38,804 nt of DNA from Myxococcales bacterium (GCA_003170275.1 PNAM01000026.1:1-38804), one strand, 5' to 3'; counted from the first letter of the stretch, positions 11,559 to 20,134 are shown. Notes: generated by a model not told the origin, from the letters alone. Numbers and translations: made by a program.

Positions 11559-12020
11559 GTGAAGCCCGATCAATCCGGCATTTCGCGGTTCAACGAGCAG
11601 TTTGCGCACGCCGTCACCAAGCGCGCCGGCTCGAGCGGCGCCTTCGCGCTGGCGTGCAGCCTGATCGTCCTGTGGCTGCTGCTCGGGCCGGTGTTCCACT
11701 TCTCGGACACCTGGCAGCTGGTCATCAACACCGGCACGACCATCATCACCTTTCTGATGGTCTTCTTGATTCAGCGCTCGCAGAACAAGGACTCGCTGGC
11801 GCTCCATCTGAAATTGAACGAGCTGGTGGCGGCCATGGACGGCGCCTCGAATCGGCTGGTCAACATCGAAGACATTACCGAAGAGGAGCTGCACCTGTTG
11901 CACCAGCACTATCAAACGCTGGCCGACCTGGCCAAGGGCGAGGGCAGCATCCGCGAATCGCATTCGATCGACGAGGCGGAGAAGCGCTCGAAGGCCAAGC
12001 ACGAGGCCAACGACGCATGA
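11559..12020 (+). CDS. Low-affinity iron permease-like small membrane protein
   Basis: About 153 residues from the chosen GTG (KPDQSGISRFNEQFAHAVT follows it); the frame is also open from a GTG at 11541 and a TTG at 11484, so the start is uncertain. Two transmembrane helices are visible (FALACSLIVLWLLLGPVF and TGTTIITFLMVFLIQ), followed by RSQNKDSLALHLKLNELVAA, a signature of the PF04120 low-affinity iron permease-like family of bacteria. These bacterial proteins are much shorter than yeast Fet4 and a transport role is unproven. The C-terminus is a charged helix. The stop overlaps the AI-2E permease start as ATGA, so the two genes form an operon. Confidence 0.85.
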   Translation: MKPDQSGISRFNEQFAHAVTKRAGSSGAFALACSLIVLWLLLGPVFHFSDTWQLVINTGTTIITFLMVFLIQRSQNKDSLALHLKLNELVAAMDGASNRLVNIEDITEEELHLLHQHYQTLADLAKGEGSIRESHSIDEAEKRSKAKHEANDA

Positions 12021-13192
12021 AGCCCGGCGACCCGAGCGTGCAGCGCGTGCGGCACGAGCTGCCGACGCGCAGCGTCCTCAAGGTGTGCCTCGCGGTGATC
12101 GCCATGTGGTTGCTCACCCGCTTGTGGCCGATCCTGCTGGTGCTGGTGGCCGCGCTGATCCTGGTCGGCACCATCAGCCCGCTGGTGGCGCGCGTCGAGC
12201 GTCGCGGCATCCGTCGCGGCTGGGCGGTGGCGCTGGTGTTCCTGTCGCTCATCGGGGTGATCCTGGTGCTCGGGCTGTTGACCGTGCCGGCGCTGGTGCA
12301 CGAGCTCATCGATCTGGTGCAGAACGCGCCGCAGCTCCAGGCCCACCTGGCCGGCGCGCTCGAGCGCTCGCGCCTCACCGCGCCGCTGGCAGCGACGGTG
12401 GAGCACTTCCAACTCGACAAGCTGGTGAGCTCCAACGCCGGCCAGGGCCTGGCGTACTCGGGGCACGTGCTGGCCTCGATCGGCTACACGGTGACCAGCG
12501 TGGTGCTCGCGCTGTACATCATCGCCGACCGCGATCGCGCACGCGGCGCGCTCTACGCCTGGGTGCCGCGCGCGTACCACGTGCGGCTGGCGCGCGTGCT
12601 GCTCAACCTCGAGACCATCGTCGGTGGTTACATGCGCGGGCAGGTGATCACCTCGGCCGCGATCACCGTGTACGCGTTCGCGCTGCTCAGCGTGTGCCGC
12701 GTCCCCAACGCGCTGGCGCTGGCCTGCTTCGCCGGGATGACCGACGTGATCCCGTTCGTCGGCGGCCTGCTCGCCACCACCCCGGCGGTGATGGCGTCGC
12801 TGTCGCGCGGCGTCGGGATCGCGGCGATCGTGCTGGCCGGGTTCGTGGTGTATCAGTCGTTCGAGAGCCGCGTGTTGGTGCCGCGCATCTACGGCCGCGC
12901 GCTGCGGCTCTCGTCGGCGACCGTGCTGGTCGCGCTGCTGGTCGGCGGCGAGCTGCTCGGGGTGGTCGGCGCGCTGATCGCGCTGCCGGTCGCCGCCGGC
13001 ATCCGCATGCTGATCGAAGAGCTGCGCGTCGAGTTGCCCGGCGACGACACCGACGACACCGTGCTGCGCGCGCGCGACGCGCAGATGGAGCGGGTCTACG
13101 CGGCGCGCAGCGCGGGGGCCGATCCCGAAGAGGCCGCGGCGGTGGCGGTCGCGATCGCCGAAGAGGCGCCGGCCACGGACGCTCCGAAATAG
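12017..13192 (+). CDS. AI-2E family (PF01594) transporter
   Basis: A 391-residue polytopic membrane protein. Helices near the N-terminus (LAVIAMWLLTRLWPILLVLVAALILVG split by a short loop), a long amphipathic segment (ELIDLVQNAPQLQAHLAG), and C-terminal helices with GMTDVIPFVGGLLATTPAV and ESRVLVPRIYGRALRLS are the conserved core of the AI-2E/PerM family. Members include the quorum-signal exporter TqsA and Na+/H+ antiporters, so the substrate is not predicted. The C-terminal tail is acidic and Ala-rich. The gene starts within the stop of the preceding small membrane protein gene. Confidence in the family is high, in function low. Confidence 0.9.
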   Translation: MKPGDPSVQRVRHELPTRSVLKVCLAVIAMWLLTRLWPILLVLVAALILVGTISPLVARVERRGIRRGWAVALVFLSLIGVILVLGLLTVPALVHELIDLVQNAPQLQAHLAGALERSRLTAPLAATVEHFQLDKLVSSNAGQGLAYSGHVLASIGYTVTSVVLALYIIADRDRARGALYAWVPRAYHVRLARVLLNLETIVGGYMRGQVITSAAITVYAFALLSVCRVPNALALACFAGMTDVIPFVGGLLATTPAVMASLSRGVGIAAIVLAGFVVYQSFESRVLVPRIYGRALRLSSATVLVALLVGGELLGVVGALIALPVAAGIRMLIEELRVELPGDDTDDTVLRARDAQMERVYAARSAGADPEEAAAVAVAIAEEAPATDAPK

Positions 13193-13246
13193 TTTGGTGT
13201 CGTTCGTCCCTTGTGGAGCCGCCCGCCGTCTTTAGATCTCGTGGCG

Positions 13247-13777
13247 ATGTCGAAGCGCGTCCTTTTCACCATGATCGTCCTGTTTGGCGCGGCGACCTCG
13301 GCGGAGGCGCGGAAACACCGTCGGGCAGCGACCCCGCTGGTGCTCGAGGATCGCGGCGCTTCGACCGGCAACCGCGGTGCGAAGCTCGATGCGCGGCGCG
13401 GCGCGGCGCTCGTCGTGCCGGCGCTGACGGTCGTCCCGTCGTTCGTGGAGTTTCATTCCGCCCGCGTCGAGAACGACCTCCTGCTGTTTCAACCAACGCT
13501 GATCGGCATCACCCTGTTGCGGTCGCTCACGCCGGCCAGGGCCGCCGACGACCTCGAGGTGCGCCGCGACCGCGACCGGCTACTGCTGTTTCGTGAGACC
13601 CAGCCGCAGGGCGCCTCGGTAGGGCTCGGCCTCGCGATGTTCGGTGCGACCACCATCCTGTCGGCGCACGCACCTCGCCCGCTGAGGATGTTCTTCGACC
13701 GCCCGGTCCTGCATCTCGGCCCCGCCGTGTTCGACGGTGGCGGCATGGGTGCCGGGGTCGCAGGACGCGGACTTTAG
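13247..13777 (+). CDS. Secreted hypothetical protein
   Basis: A 176-residue product with a clear signal peptide (MSKRVLFTMIVLFGAATSAEA, cleavage after the last Ala). The ATG at 13247 begins the signal; an in-frame GTG at 13241 is an alternative. The mature part has no motif I recognise; it contains hydrophobic strands (GAALVVPALTVVPSF, DRLLLFRE) and a glycine-rich C-terminus. It lies 54 bases after the permease gene and 24 bases before the ice-binding protein gene on the same strand, so it could be the first or an internal gene of that operon. Coding status rests on the signal peptide and gene packing. Confidence 0.6.
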   Translation: MSKRVLFTMIVLFGAATSAEARKHRRAATPLVLEDRGASTGNRGAKLDARRGAALVVPALTVVPSFVEFHSARVENDLLLFQPTLIGITLLRSLTPARAADDLEVRRDRDRLLLFRETQPQGASVGLGLAMFGATTILSAHAPRPLRMFFDRPVLHLGPAVFDGGGMGAGVAGRGL

Positions 13778-13801
13778 ATTTTCGAAGGAGACCACCAAAT
13801 C

Positions 13802-14692
13802 ATGAATCGCCTTTTCCTGGCCCTGCTCGTCACCCTTGGCTGCTCCTGCTCTTCGCCGGACACCGGCGCTGGCGCTGGCGCTGGCGCCGACCTCTCCCAA
13901 TCCAACACCAACTTCGACCTCTCGAGTGCCAGCTCGGACCTCGCGGTGCTCCCGCCCGACCTCACGCCGTACGACCCGCAGAACCCGATCGGCCTGGGCC
14001 CAGCGATGGTCGACATCGGCTCGAGCGGCAACCTCGCCTCGGCGGGCAGCTACGTCCTGCTCGCAAAAACGGGAATCACCAACGTCACCGGCTCGTCGAT
14101 CACCGGGGGGAACCTCGGCGTGAGCCCGAAGACTGCGACTGCCATCACCGGGTTCGCGCTGATGCTCGACTCGACGAACGTGTTTGCCACGTCGTCCTCC
14201 GTGGTCCCGCCGGCAAGAGTCTATGCCGCGACGTACACCAATCCCACCCCATCGAACCTGACCTCGGCGGTGCTCAGCATGCAGGCCGCGTACACCGACG
14301 CTGCCGGACGGACGAATCCGGACCATCTCAACCTCGCCAGCGGCAATCTCGGCGGCTTGACCCTCGCCCCCGGCCTCTACACCTGGGGAAACACCGTCAC
14401 CATCCCGACCGACGTCACCATCACCGGCGGCGCGAATGACGTGTGGATCTTCCAGATCTCGAACGACCTCGATGTGAGCAGCGCCAAGAACGTCATCCTG
14501 GGCGGCAGCGCACAGGCCAAGAACATCTTCTGGCAGGTCGCCGGCGAGGTGACCATTCACGCGAACGCGCACTTCGAGGGAATCATTCTCTGCAAGACCG
14601 GCATCACCCTGCAGACCACCGCGTCGTTCCACGGCCGGGCGCTGGCGCAGTCCCTGGTGGCCATCGACAACAACGCCATCACCGCTCCGTAA
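13802..14692 (+). CDS. DUF3494 ice-binding-like lipoprotein
   Basis: A 296-residue lipoprotein (MNRLFLALLVTLGCSCSS), preceded by an AAGGAG ribosome site. A low-complexity (GA)n stretch encoded by four GGCGCT hexamers follows the signal. The domain from about residue 65 to the end matches the DUF3494/PF11999 ice-binding fold (IBP-1 type): ASAGSYVLLAKTGITNVTGS, TGGNLGVSP, LGGLTLAPGLYTW, DVWIFQIS, AKNIFWQVAGEV and TTASFHGRALAQ. Family members bind ice planes through a beta-solenoid; some act as adhesins. Lipid anchoring suggests a surface-bound form. The following DUF4398 gene begins 34 bases later with its own GGAGG site. Confidence 0.9.
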   Translation: MNRLFLALLVTLGCSCSSPDTGAGAGAGADLSQSNTNFDLSSASSDLAVLPPDLTPYDPQNPIGLGPAMVDIGSSGNLASAGSYVLLAKTGITNVTGSSITGGNLGVSPKTATAITGFALMLDSTNVFATSSSVVPPARVYAATYTNPTPSNLTSAVLSMQAAYTDAAGRTNPDHLNLASGNLGGLTLAPGLYTWGNTVTIPTDVTITGGANDVWIFQISNDLDVSSAKNVILGGSAQAKNIFWQVAGEVTIHANAHFEGIILCKTGITLQTTASFHGRALAQSLVAIDNNAITAP

Positions 14693-14726
14693 ACGGAATA
14701 CTTCAACCCTGGAGGTAGAAGCTCAG

Positions 14727-15080
14727 ATGAACAATCTTTCAAGACTGCTTGGTTTCGGATTCTTGATCCTGGCCGGATGCGCCGCCGGCGTTTCCAACGA
14801 GAAGATCGCCGCCACCGACTCGTCGATTCGTGCCGCCGAAGAGCTGGGCGCGCCGCGGGTTCCGCAGGCGTCGCTCCACCTGCAGCTCGCCAAGGAAGAG
14901 AACCAGCACGCGCAGAAGTTCATCAAGGACGGCGATACCAAGCACGCCGAGGGTCAGCTCATGCGCGCGCAGGCCGACGCCGAGCTCGCGCTCGCCCTGG
15001 CGCGCGAAGCCCCCATGCAGGTCGAAGCGCAGCAGGAAGCCGACAAGGCCCGCTCGCTTCAGCAGCAGACCAACCCCTAA
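14727..15080 (+). CDS. DUF4398-type lipoprotein
   Basis: A 117-residue lipoprotein (LGFGFLILAGCAAG signal). The mature protein is almost wholly helical and Ala/Glu/Gln-rich (IRAAEELGAPRVPQASLHLQ, ...LMRAQADAELALALAREA), the signature of DUF4398, which commonly sits next to or is fused to an OmpA-like domain. GGAGG lies about 11 bases before the ATG. The next gene, 26 bases downstream, carries the same helical module fused to OmpA, so these two form a matched pair likely acting between outer membrane and peptidoglycan. Confidence 0.85.
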   Translation: MNNLSRLLGFGFLILAGCAAGVSNEKIAATDSSIRAAEELGAPRVPQASLHLQLAKEENQHAQKFIKDGDTKHAEGQLMRAQADAELALALAREAPMQVEAQQEADKARSLQQQTNP

Positions 15081-15106
15081 ACCAACCCTTCTCCAAGGAG
15101 CACCTC

Positions 15107-16012
15107 ATGCAACGCCCGATCAATCTGTTGTCCGGCACGCTTGCCCTCAGTCTCTTGTCCGTCGCCGGCTGTGCGCCGGTGATTCCGCGCGAGCTCGCCG
15201 ACGCGCGGACCGCGTACCAGCACGCCAGCGCGAGCCGCGCGTCGGATCTCAGCCCGGCGGAGCTGCACAAGGCCAAGGAAGCGCTGACCAAGGCCGAGGA
15301 GTCGTGGTCCGGCGATCCCGAGTCGGCGCAGACCCGCGATCTCTCGTACGTCGCGCAGCGCAAGGCGCAGCTCGCCGAGGCGATGGCCGGCATGGAGCTG
15401 GCCCGGCGCGACAAGGCGACCGCCGATCAATCGATCAACACCTCGGAGCACGTGATCGCCAAGCGCACCGAAGGGGAGCTGAGCCAGACGCGCGAGCAGC
15501 TCGCCGAGTCGCAGCGAAACGCGGCGCAGGGCCAACAGGCGCTGGGCACCGAGCGTCAGGCGCGCCTGGACGCCGACAAGCGCAGCGCGGACTCCGACGC
15601 CCGCGCCAAGGCGGCGCAGGACGCGCTGGCCAAGCTGGCCGCGGTCAAGGAAGACGATCGCGGCATGGTCATCACCTTGAGCGGCAGCGTCCTGTTCCCG
15701 TCGGATCAGTCGAGCCTGCTCCCCGACGCGCAGACCCGGCTCGACCAGGTGGCCGCCGCGCTGATGGCGACCAAGGAGCGCAACATCGTGATCGAGGGAC
15801 ACACCGATTCACGTGGCTCCGAGACCCACAACCTCGACCTGTCGCAGCGGCGCGCGGAGTCGGTGCGCAGCTACCTGGTCTCGAAGGGCTACGAGTCGGA
15901 TCGCGTGCAGGCGCACGGCATCGGCAAGGGCCGCCCCGCCACCTCGAACGACACCGCCGAGGGACGCGCCAACAACCGCCGCGTCGAGATCATCGTTCAG
16001 CCGGTGAAGTAG
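15107..16012 (+). CDS. OmpA-family lipoprotein with DUF4398 helical domain
   Basis: A 301-residue lipoprotein: signal (LLSGTLALSLLSVAGCAP), a long helical DUF4398-like region with coiled-coil character (about residues 25-180, HKAKEALTKAEESW, RQARLDADKRSAD), then an OmpA peptidoglycan-binding domain (about 185-301) with GSVLFPSDQSSLLPDAQ, IEGHTDSRGSE, LSQRRAESVRSYL and RANNRRVEI. The conserved Asp and Arg that bind diaminopimelate lie in the TDSRG and NNRRVEI motifs. The start ATG has AAGGAG upstream. It likely tethers the envelope. It ends before a 46-base gap leading to the small ORF and sthA. Confidence 0.93.
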   Translation: MQRPINLLSGTLALSLLSVAGCAPVIPRELADARTAYQHASASRASDLSPAELHKAKEALTKAEESWSGDPESAQTRDLSYVAQRKAQLAEAMAGMELARRDKATADQSINTSEHVIAKRTEGELSQTREQLAESQRNAAQGQQALGTERQARLDADKRSADSDARAKAAQDALAKLAAVKEDDRGMVITLSGSVLFPSDQSSLLPDAQTRLDQVAAALMATKERNIVIEGHTDSRGSETHNLDLSQRRAESVRSYLVSKGYESDRVQAHGIGKGRPATSNDTAEGRANNRRVEIIVQPVK

Positions 16013-16058
16013 CAACCCGCACCTTGATCCTCCGCAGCGTGACTGTTAGGGTCCGCCA

Positions 16059-16175
16059 ATGTCGCGCCGGCTGCGCCTGAGATTGATGTCGATCGTGCTC
16101 TGCACCGCCTGCTCGACCGCCGATTCGCCGGGCAACTTCGAGAGCACGCTCGGATCGTCCGGGCGCCGCCGATGA
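16059..16175 (+). CDS. 38-residue lipoprotein-like peptide, coupled to sthA
   Basis: A short frame opens at ATG 16059 and its TGA (16173-16175) overlaps the sthA start ATG as ATGA. The peptide has a basic N-terminus (MSRRLRLRL), a short hydrophobic stretch and Cys residues in a lipobox-like setting (SIVLCTACSTAD), then a Ser/Gly/Arg tail. It could be a tiny lipoprotein or a leader peptide that couples translation to sthA. The evidence is the exact stop/start overlap plus the signal-like composition; it may also be chance. Confidence 0.45.
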   Translation: MSRRLRLRLMSIVLCTACSTADSPGNFESTLGSSGRRR

Positions 16176-17581
16176 GCACACCCGAGCCGTTCGACATGGT
16201 GGTGATCGGCTCGGGGCCCGCCGGCGAGAAGGCGGCCACGCAGGCGGCCTATTTCGGCAAGCGCGTGGCGATCATCGAACGGCGCGCCACGCCCGGCGGC
16301 ATCGCCGTCAGCGACGCCGGCATCCCCACCAAGACCCTGCGCGAGACCGCGCAATACCTGACCGGCTTTCGCCACCGCGACATCTACGGCATCAGCCTGT
16401 CGCTCGACGCGCGCCTCAAGCTCGAACGGCTGATGAGCCGCACCGGCGACGTGCAGCGCATCATGACCGAAGCGGTGCGCGCCAACATCGCGCGCATGGG
16501 CGTCGCGCTGATCCACGGCACCGCGCGCCTGGCCGAGGGACGCACGGTGATCGTCACCGGCGACGACGGCGCCGAGCGCGTGTTTTCGGCGGGCGTGATC
16601 CTGATCGCGACCGGCTCGCACCCGCTGCGCCCGGCGGGCATCCCGTTCGACGATCCGGGCGTCGACGACTCCGAGGGCATCCTGCGCCTCGAGCGCATGC
16701 CGCGCAGCCTGGTGGTGGTGGGCGGCGGCGCGGTCGGCTGCGAGTACGCGTCGATCTTCACCGCGCTCGGTCTCGACGTGACGCTGGTCGAAGGCGCCGC
16801 GCGCCTGCTGGCGTTCGCCGACCGCGAGCTGTCCGAATCGCTGGCGGCGATCTTTCGCACGCTCGGCATGCGCATCTCGCTCGGCACGCCGATCACCGCG
16901 ATCGAGCGCGCGGGCGAGACGTTGCACGTGCGGCTGGCCAACGGCGAGACGCTCACGCCCGAGCACGTGCTGTTCGCCGGCGGCCGCGCCGGAAACACCG
17001 CCGGCCTCGATCTGGCCAAGGTCGGCGTCGAGGTCGACGACAAGGGGCGCGTGCTGGTCGATCCGCGCTACCGCACCACCGCCGAGGGCATCTACGCTGC
17101 GGGCGACGTGATCGGCCCGCCCGCGCTGGCCTCGGTCTCGATGGAGCAGGGCCGGGTCGCCGCCTGCAACGCGTTCTCGATCCCATTCAAGGACGTGGTC
17201 GATCCGCTGGCGCCGCTCGGCGTGTACTCGATCCCCGAGCTGGCGATGGTCGGGCTGACCGAAGAGGCGGCGACCGCGCAAGGCATCGACTACGAGGTCG
17301 GCCGCGGCAAGTTCGAGCGCAACACGCGCGCGCGCATCGCCGGCACGACCGAGGGCCTGGTCAAGCTCCTGTTCCGGCGCAGCGACCGCGTGCTGCTCGG
17401 CGTGCACATCGTCTCGGACATCGCCGCCGAGCTGATCCACCTCGGTCAGATGGCGGTGAGCCTGCAGCGGCCGATCGACTACTTCATCCACGCCACGTTC
17501 AACGTGCCGACCTTCAGTGAGGCGTACAAGTACGCCGCCTACGACGGCCTGCAGCGGCTCAAGGCCGCGAGCGTTAGGTAG
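16172..17581 (+). CDS. sthA: Soluble pyridine nucleotide transhydrogenase (SthA-like)
   Basis: A 469-residue flavoprotein, close to the 466 of E. coli SthA. It has an FAD-binding dinucleotide fold (VVIGSGPAGEKAA), an NAD(P)-binding fold (LVVVGGGAVGCEYASIF), the second FAD motif (GIYAAGDVIGPP) and the pyridine-nucleotide-disulfide dimerisation domain. It lacks the redox-active CxxxxC of lipoamide dehydrogenases: the corresponding stretch reads PGGIAVSDAGIPTKTLRE. The IPTKTLRE sequence and loss of the disulfide are typical of the energy-independent transhydrogenase, which reoxidises NADPH with NAD+. It could balance NADPH used by the lipid/sterol enzymes downstream. The stop abuts the GTG of the acyltransferase gene. 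Confidence 0.88.
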   Translation: MSTPEPFDMVVIGSGPAGEKAATQAAYFGKRVAIIERRATPGGIAVSDAGIPTKTLRETAQYLTGFRHRDIYGISLSLDARLKLERLMSRTGDVQRIMTEAVRANIARMGVALIHGTARLAEGRTVIVTGDDGAERVFSAGVILIATGSHPLRPAGIPFDDPGVDDSEGILRLERMPRSLVVVGGGAVGCEYASIFTALGLDVTLVEGAARLLAFADRELSESLAAIFRTLGMRISLGTPITAIERAGETLHVRLANGETLTPEHVLFAGGRAGNTAGLDLAKVGVEVDDKGRVLVDPRYRTTAEGIYAAGDVIGPPALASVSMEQGRVAACNAFSIPFKDVVDPLAPLGVYSIPELAMVGLTEEAATAQGIDYEVGRGKFERNTRARIAGTTEGLVKLLFRRSDRVLLGVHIVSDIAAELIHLGQMAVSLQRPIDYFIHATFNVPTFSEAYKYAAYDGLQRLKAASVR

Positions 17582-18148
17582 GTGGGTTCGGTCGCGCGCG
17601 CGCTGCTCCGCCTCGCCGGTTGGCGCACCGAAGGCGCACCGCCGCCGTCGCACCGCTTCGTGCTGATCGCCGCGCCGCACACCTCGAACTGGGACGCGGT
17701 GATCATGCTGCTCGCCGCGCGCATCTTCGGCATCCGGATCGCCTGGTTCGTCAAGGCCTCGTGGTTCGTCTTTCCGCTCGGGCCGTTCATGCGCGCGCTC
17801 GGCGGCGTGCCGATCGATCGCGGCGCGAGCCACGGCGTGGTCGAGCAGGCGGTCGCGCGCTTCGCCGGGAGCGAGCGGCTGATCCTCGCCGTCCCACCCG
17901 AGGGCACGCGCAAGAAGGGCGCGCACTGGAAGAGCGGCTTCTATCACATCGCGCGCGGCGCGCAGGTGCCGATCGTGCTCGGCTACCTCGACTACGGCCG
18001 CAAGGTGGCCGGCCTGGGCCCCGCCTTCACCCCCACGGGAGATCTGGCCGCCGACTTCGCCGTCTTCCGCGAGTTCTACTCCGCGATCGTCGCGAAGTTC
18101 CCCGACCAGGTCTCGACCATCGCGCCGCCGCCGGTCATCGGGTCGTGA
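17582..18148 (+). CDS. PlsC-type acyltransferase
   Basis: A 188-residue protein of the 1-acylglycerol-3-phosphate acyltransferase superfamily. The catalytic HxxxxD box is HTSNWD (about residue 37) and the substrate-binding motif is PPEGTRKK (about residue 106). A hydrophobic pair (IAWFVKASWFVFPLGPFM) would dock it on the membrane. The size fits the small-acyltransferase branch often placed with ornithine-lipid or unknown lipid genes, and the acceptor is unknown. It starts at GTG immediately after the sthA stop without a gap, so it depends on sthA translation. Its last 14 bases overlap the end of the convergent 8-TM protein gene. Confidence 0.88.
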   Translation: MGSVARALLRLAGWRTEGAPPPSHRFVLIAAPHTSNWDAVIMLLAARIFGIRIAWFVKASWFVFPLGPFMRALGGVPIDRGASHGVVEQAVARFAGSERLILAVPPEGTRKKGAHWKSGFYHIARGAQVPIVLGYLDYGRKVAGLGPAFTPTGDLAADFAVFREFYSAIVAKFPDQVSTIAPPPVIGS

Positions 18149-18896
18149 TCCGCCAACCGCGCGTGCGCTTGTCGATGAACAGGTAGTAGATCGCCACCAC
18201 GCTCGAGTACACCAGCACCGCGAAATAGGCGCACAGGCTCTGGAAGTGCTCGGGCTGCACGGTCGGAAACATCAGCGCGTAGGGCAGGATCAGCACCACG
18301 TCGTAGGCGAGGAACGCGAGTAGCTGGCCGCGCATGTTGTGCCAGCTCGGGCGCACGAAGCCGTAGATGAAGTACACCGCCGATCCGAGGAACAGCCAGC
18401 CGAACATGGTCTCGGTCTCCGGCTCGATTCGCCAGGGAAAGATGGTCGGCGAGCGGCGCAAGAGCTGCACCGACGCGAACAGCAGGAGCACCGAGAACAG
18501 GCCGAACGAGCCGCGCAGGAAGCGAGACACGCCGCGCCGGTCGCGGATCGGCTGGCGAATGCTCCACACCAGCACGCCGACGTTGCACAGCGCGAACACC
18601 GCGAACGTGATCGCGCGACGCTGAAGGCCGCTCTGGAACAAGTAGACCGCCGCGCCGGTGTTCATCAGCCCCACGTTCATCGCCGCGCCGGCCGCCGCGC
18701 CCCAGTCGCCGACCAGCCCGAGCCACAGGATCACCACCGTCGCGCCGGCCAGGAACGACGAGACCAACAGATAGTCGAGCGGGCTCACCGTCCACGGCCA
18801 GGTGCTGGTGGCCCAGTCCTGCCGGAAGTAATAGCCGAGCGTCAGCACCAGATCGCACAGGCCGAACAGGATCACGCCGATGCGCAACGCCTTCAC
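18135..18896 (-). CDS. Eight-TM membrane protein, unknown family
   Basis: A 253-residue protein read from a GTG (18894-18896) that lies 17 bases after the flavoprotein stop. Eight hydrophobic helices can be picked out, from IGVILFGLCDLVLTLGYYF through LDYLLVSSFLAGATVVILW to CAYFAVLVYSSVVAIYYLF, with short charged loops (RQPIRDRRGVSRF). No catalytic motif is recognised. The frame is open further upstream only as the antisense-frame shadow of the flavoprotein gene. Position suggests it is co-transcribed with the geranylgeranyl-reductase-like gene and may work with it in the membrane. Confidence 0.75.
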   Translation of the reverse strand: MKALRIGVILFGLCDLVLTLGYYFRQDWATSTWPWTVSPLDYLLVSSFLAGATVVILWLGLVGDWGAAAGAAMNVGLMNTGAAVYLFQSGLQRRAITFAVFALCNVGVLVWSIRQPIRDRRGVSRFLRGSFGLFSVLLLFASVQLLRRSPTIFPWRIEPETETMFGWLFLGSAVYFIYGFVRPSWHNMRGQLLAFLAYDVVLILPYALMFPTVQPEHFQSLCAYFAVLVYSSVVAIYYLFIDKRTRGWRITTR

Positions 18897-18913
18897 GCGC
18901 GCACCAGGTTCGC

Positions 18914-20134
18914 TCAGTAGTTCGCGGCGGCGTGCGGGAAGGTCTCGGCGAGCGCCGGCCCCGCCTCGGCAAAGCCGCCCGCCGGCTGCTGCGCCAGCTC
19001 GACGTGCGATCCGGCGAGCGCCGAGCCCACCGCCCAGGTGGCCAGCCTGCGAATGGTCGGGCTGTTGTAGCCGACCGCGATCGCGTCGAACAGCGGCGTC
19101 TTCAGCGCGGTCCGCAGCACGTGCCCCATGGCGAACCCAAACGTGAAGCGCTGCCGGTTCTGCCACAGGTAGCGCCGCCAGGCCTTGTGCTCCGACGCCG
19201 TGCCGCCCACCACGTCGGCGATTGCGTCGGCCGCGTACACGCCGCTCTGCATGGCCTGGTAGATGCCCTCGCCGGTCGCGTTGTGCGTGATTCGCGCGCC
19301 CTCGCCGAGGTACAAGACGCCGTCGCCGGTGCAGTCCTTGATCCACGTGGTGTACGAGATCGGGTGGCCCTTGAACTTGCCGATCTGCCGCGCCCCACGC
19401 AACCGGTCGCGATAGTGATCGTGCAGGAACGAGTCGAACACGTCGCGCACGTTGCGGGTGGTCTTCTTCCTTGCTCCTGGGCCACCCTCCTCGCCGTCCA
19501 TGCAGATGCCGATGTTCACGCGCTCGGCCGACTCGGGAAACATCCAGCCGTAGAGCGGCGACAGGTGCTTGTCGAAGACCATCTCCATCGTGCCGGGCTC
19601 GAACGCGAAGTCCTCCCACCAGCCCATCAGCGTCGAGATGGTGCGCTTGGGCCGCTCGTCCCACGAGAAGATCGAGTGCGCTCCGTCCGCGCACAGCACG
19701 TAGTCGGCGCGCACCTCTTCGTCCTTGGAGCGCACGCCCACCACCCGGCTGCCTTCGCGGATCAGCTCGGTGGCCTTGAACCCGGGGCGAAAGTCCGCGC
19801 CCAGCGTGCAGGCCTGCTCGACCAACAGGTTATCGAAGTGCTTGCGCAAGAGCACCACCGCGGCCTGATCGGTGGTCAAGTGCATCTCGCGGTTGCCGGG
19901 GGTCTTGATCTTGAGCGAGCGAATGACGTAGCCGAGGCGCTTTACCTCCGCGCCGATCCCCAGCGCCTGCACCATCTTGAGGCCGTTCGGAGACAGCGCC
20001 GAGCCGCAGGTCTTCTCACGCGGGAAGCGGTCCTTGTCGACCAGCACCACATCGCGGACGCCGCGCTGCAAGAGCCGGATCGCCGCCGCCCCACCCCCCG
20101 GCCCCGCTCCGATGATGACTGCCGTCTTCCGCAT
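18914..20134 (-). CDS. Geranylgeranyl reductase-type FAD-dependent oxidoreductase
   Basis: A 406-residue flavoprotein of the geranylgeranyl-reductase/UbiH/squalene-epoxidase superfamily. It has the N-terminal FAD fold (VIIGAGPGGGAAAIRLLQRG), the GGR signature PREKTCGSALSPNGLKMV, a DG motif (YVLCADGAHSIFSW) and the second FAD motif (VLYLGEGARITHNATGEGIY). Relatives saturate isoprenoid double bonds. In this sterol-rich neighbourhood, reduction of a side-chain (for example C24) double bond or, less likely, an epoxidase-like role can be proposed, but neither is shown. The ATG is at 20132-20134. A TTGACG box about 45 bases upstream could be the -35 element. It is followed by the 8-TM gene. Confidence 0.85.
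   Translation of the reverse strand: MRKTAVIIGAGPGGGAAAIRLLQRGVRDVVLVDKDRFPREKTCGSALSPNGLKMVQALGIGAEVKRLGYVIRSLKIKTPGNREMHLTTDQAAVVLLRKHFDNLLVEQACTLGADFRPGFKATELIREGSRVVGVRSKDEEVRADYVLCADGAHSIFSWDERPKRTISTLMGWWEDFAFEPGTMEMVFDKHLSPLYGWMFPESAERVNIGICMDGEEGGPGARKKTTRNVRDVFDSFLHDHYRDRLRGARQIGKFKGHPISYTTWIKDCTGDGVLYLGEGARITHNATGEGIYQAMQSGVYAADAIADVVGGTASEHKAWRRYLWQNRQRFTFGFAMGHVLRTALKTPLFDAIAVGYNSPTIRRLATWAVGSALAGSHVELAQQPAGGFAEAGPALAETFPHAAANY

Noticed and set aside
13580..14632. 350-codon minus-strand frame across the ice-binding protein gene
   Set aside because: It overlaps a gene with signal peptide, ribosome site and a known domain; its translation has no recognisable features.
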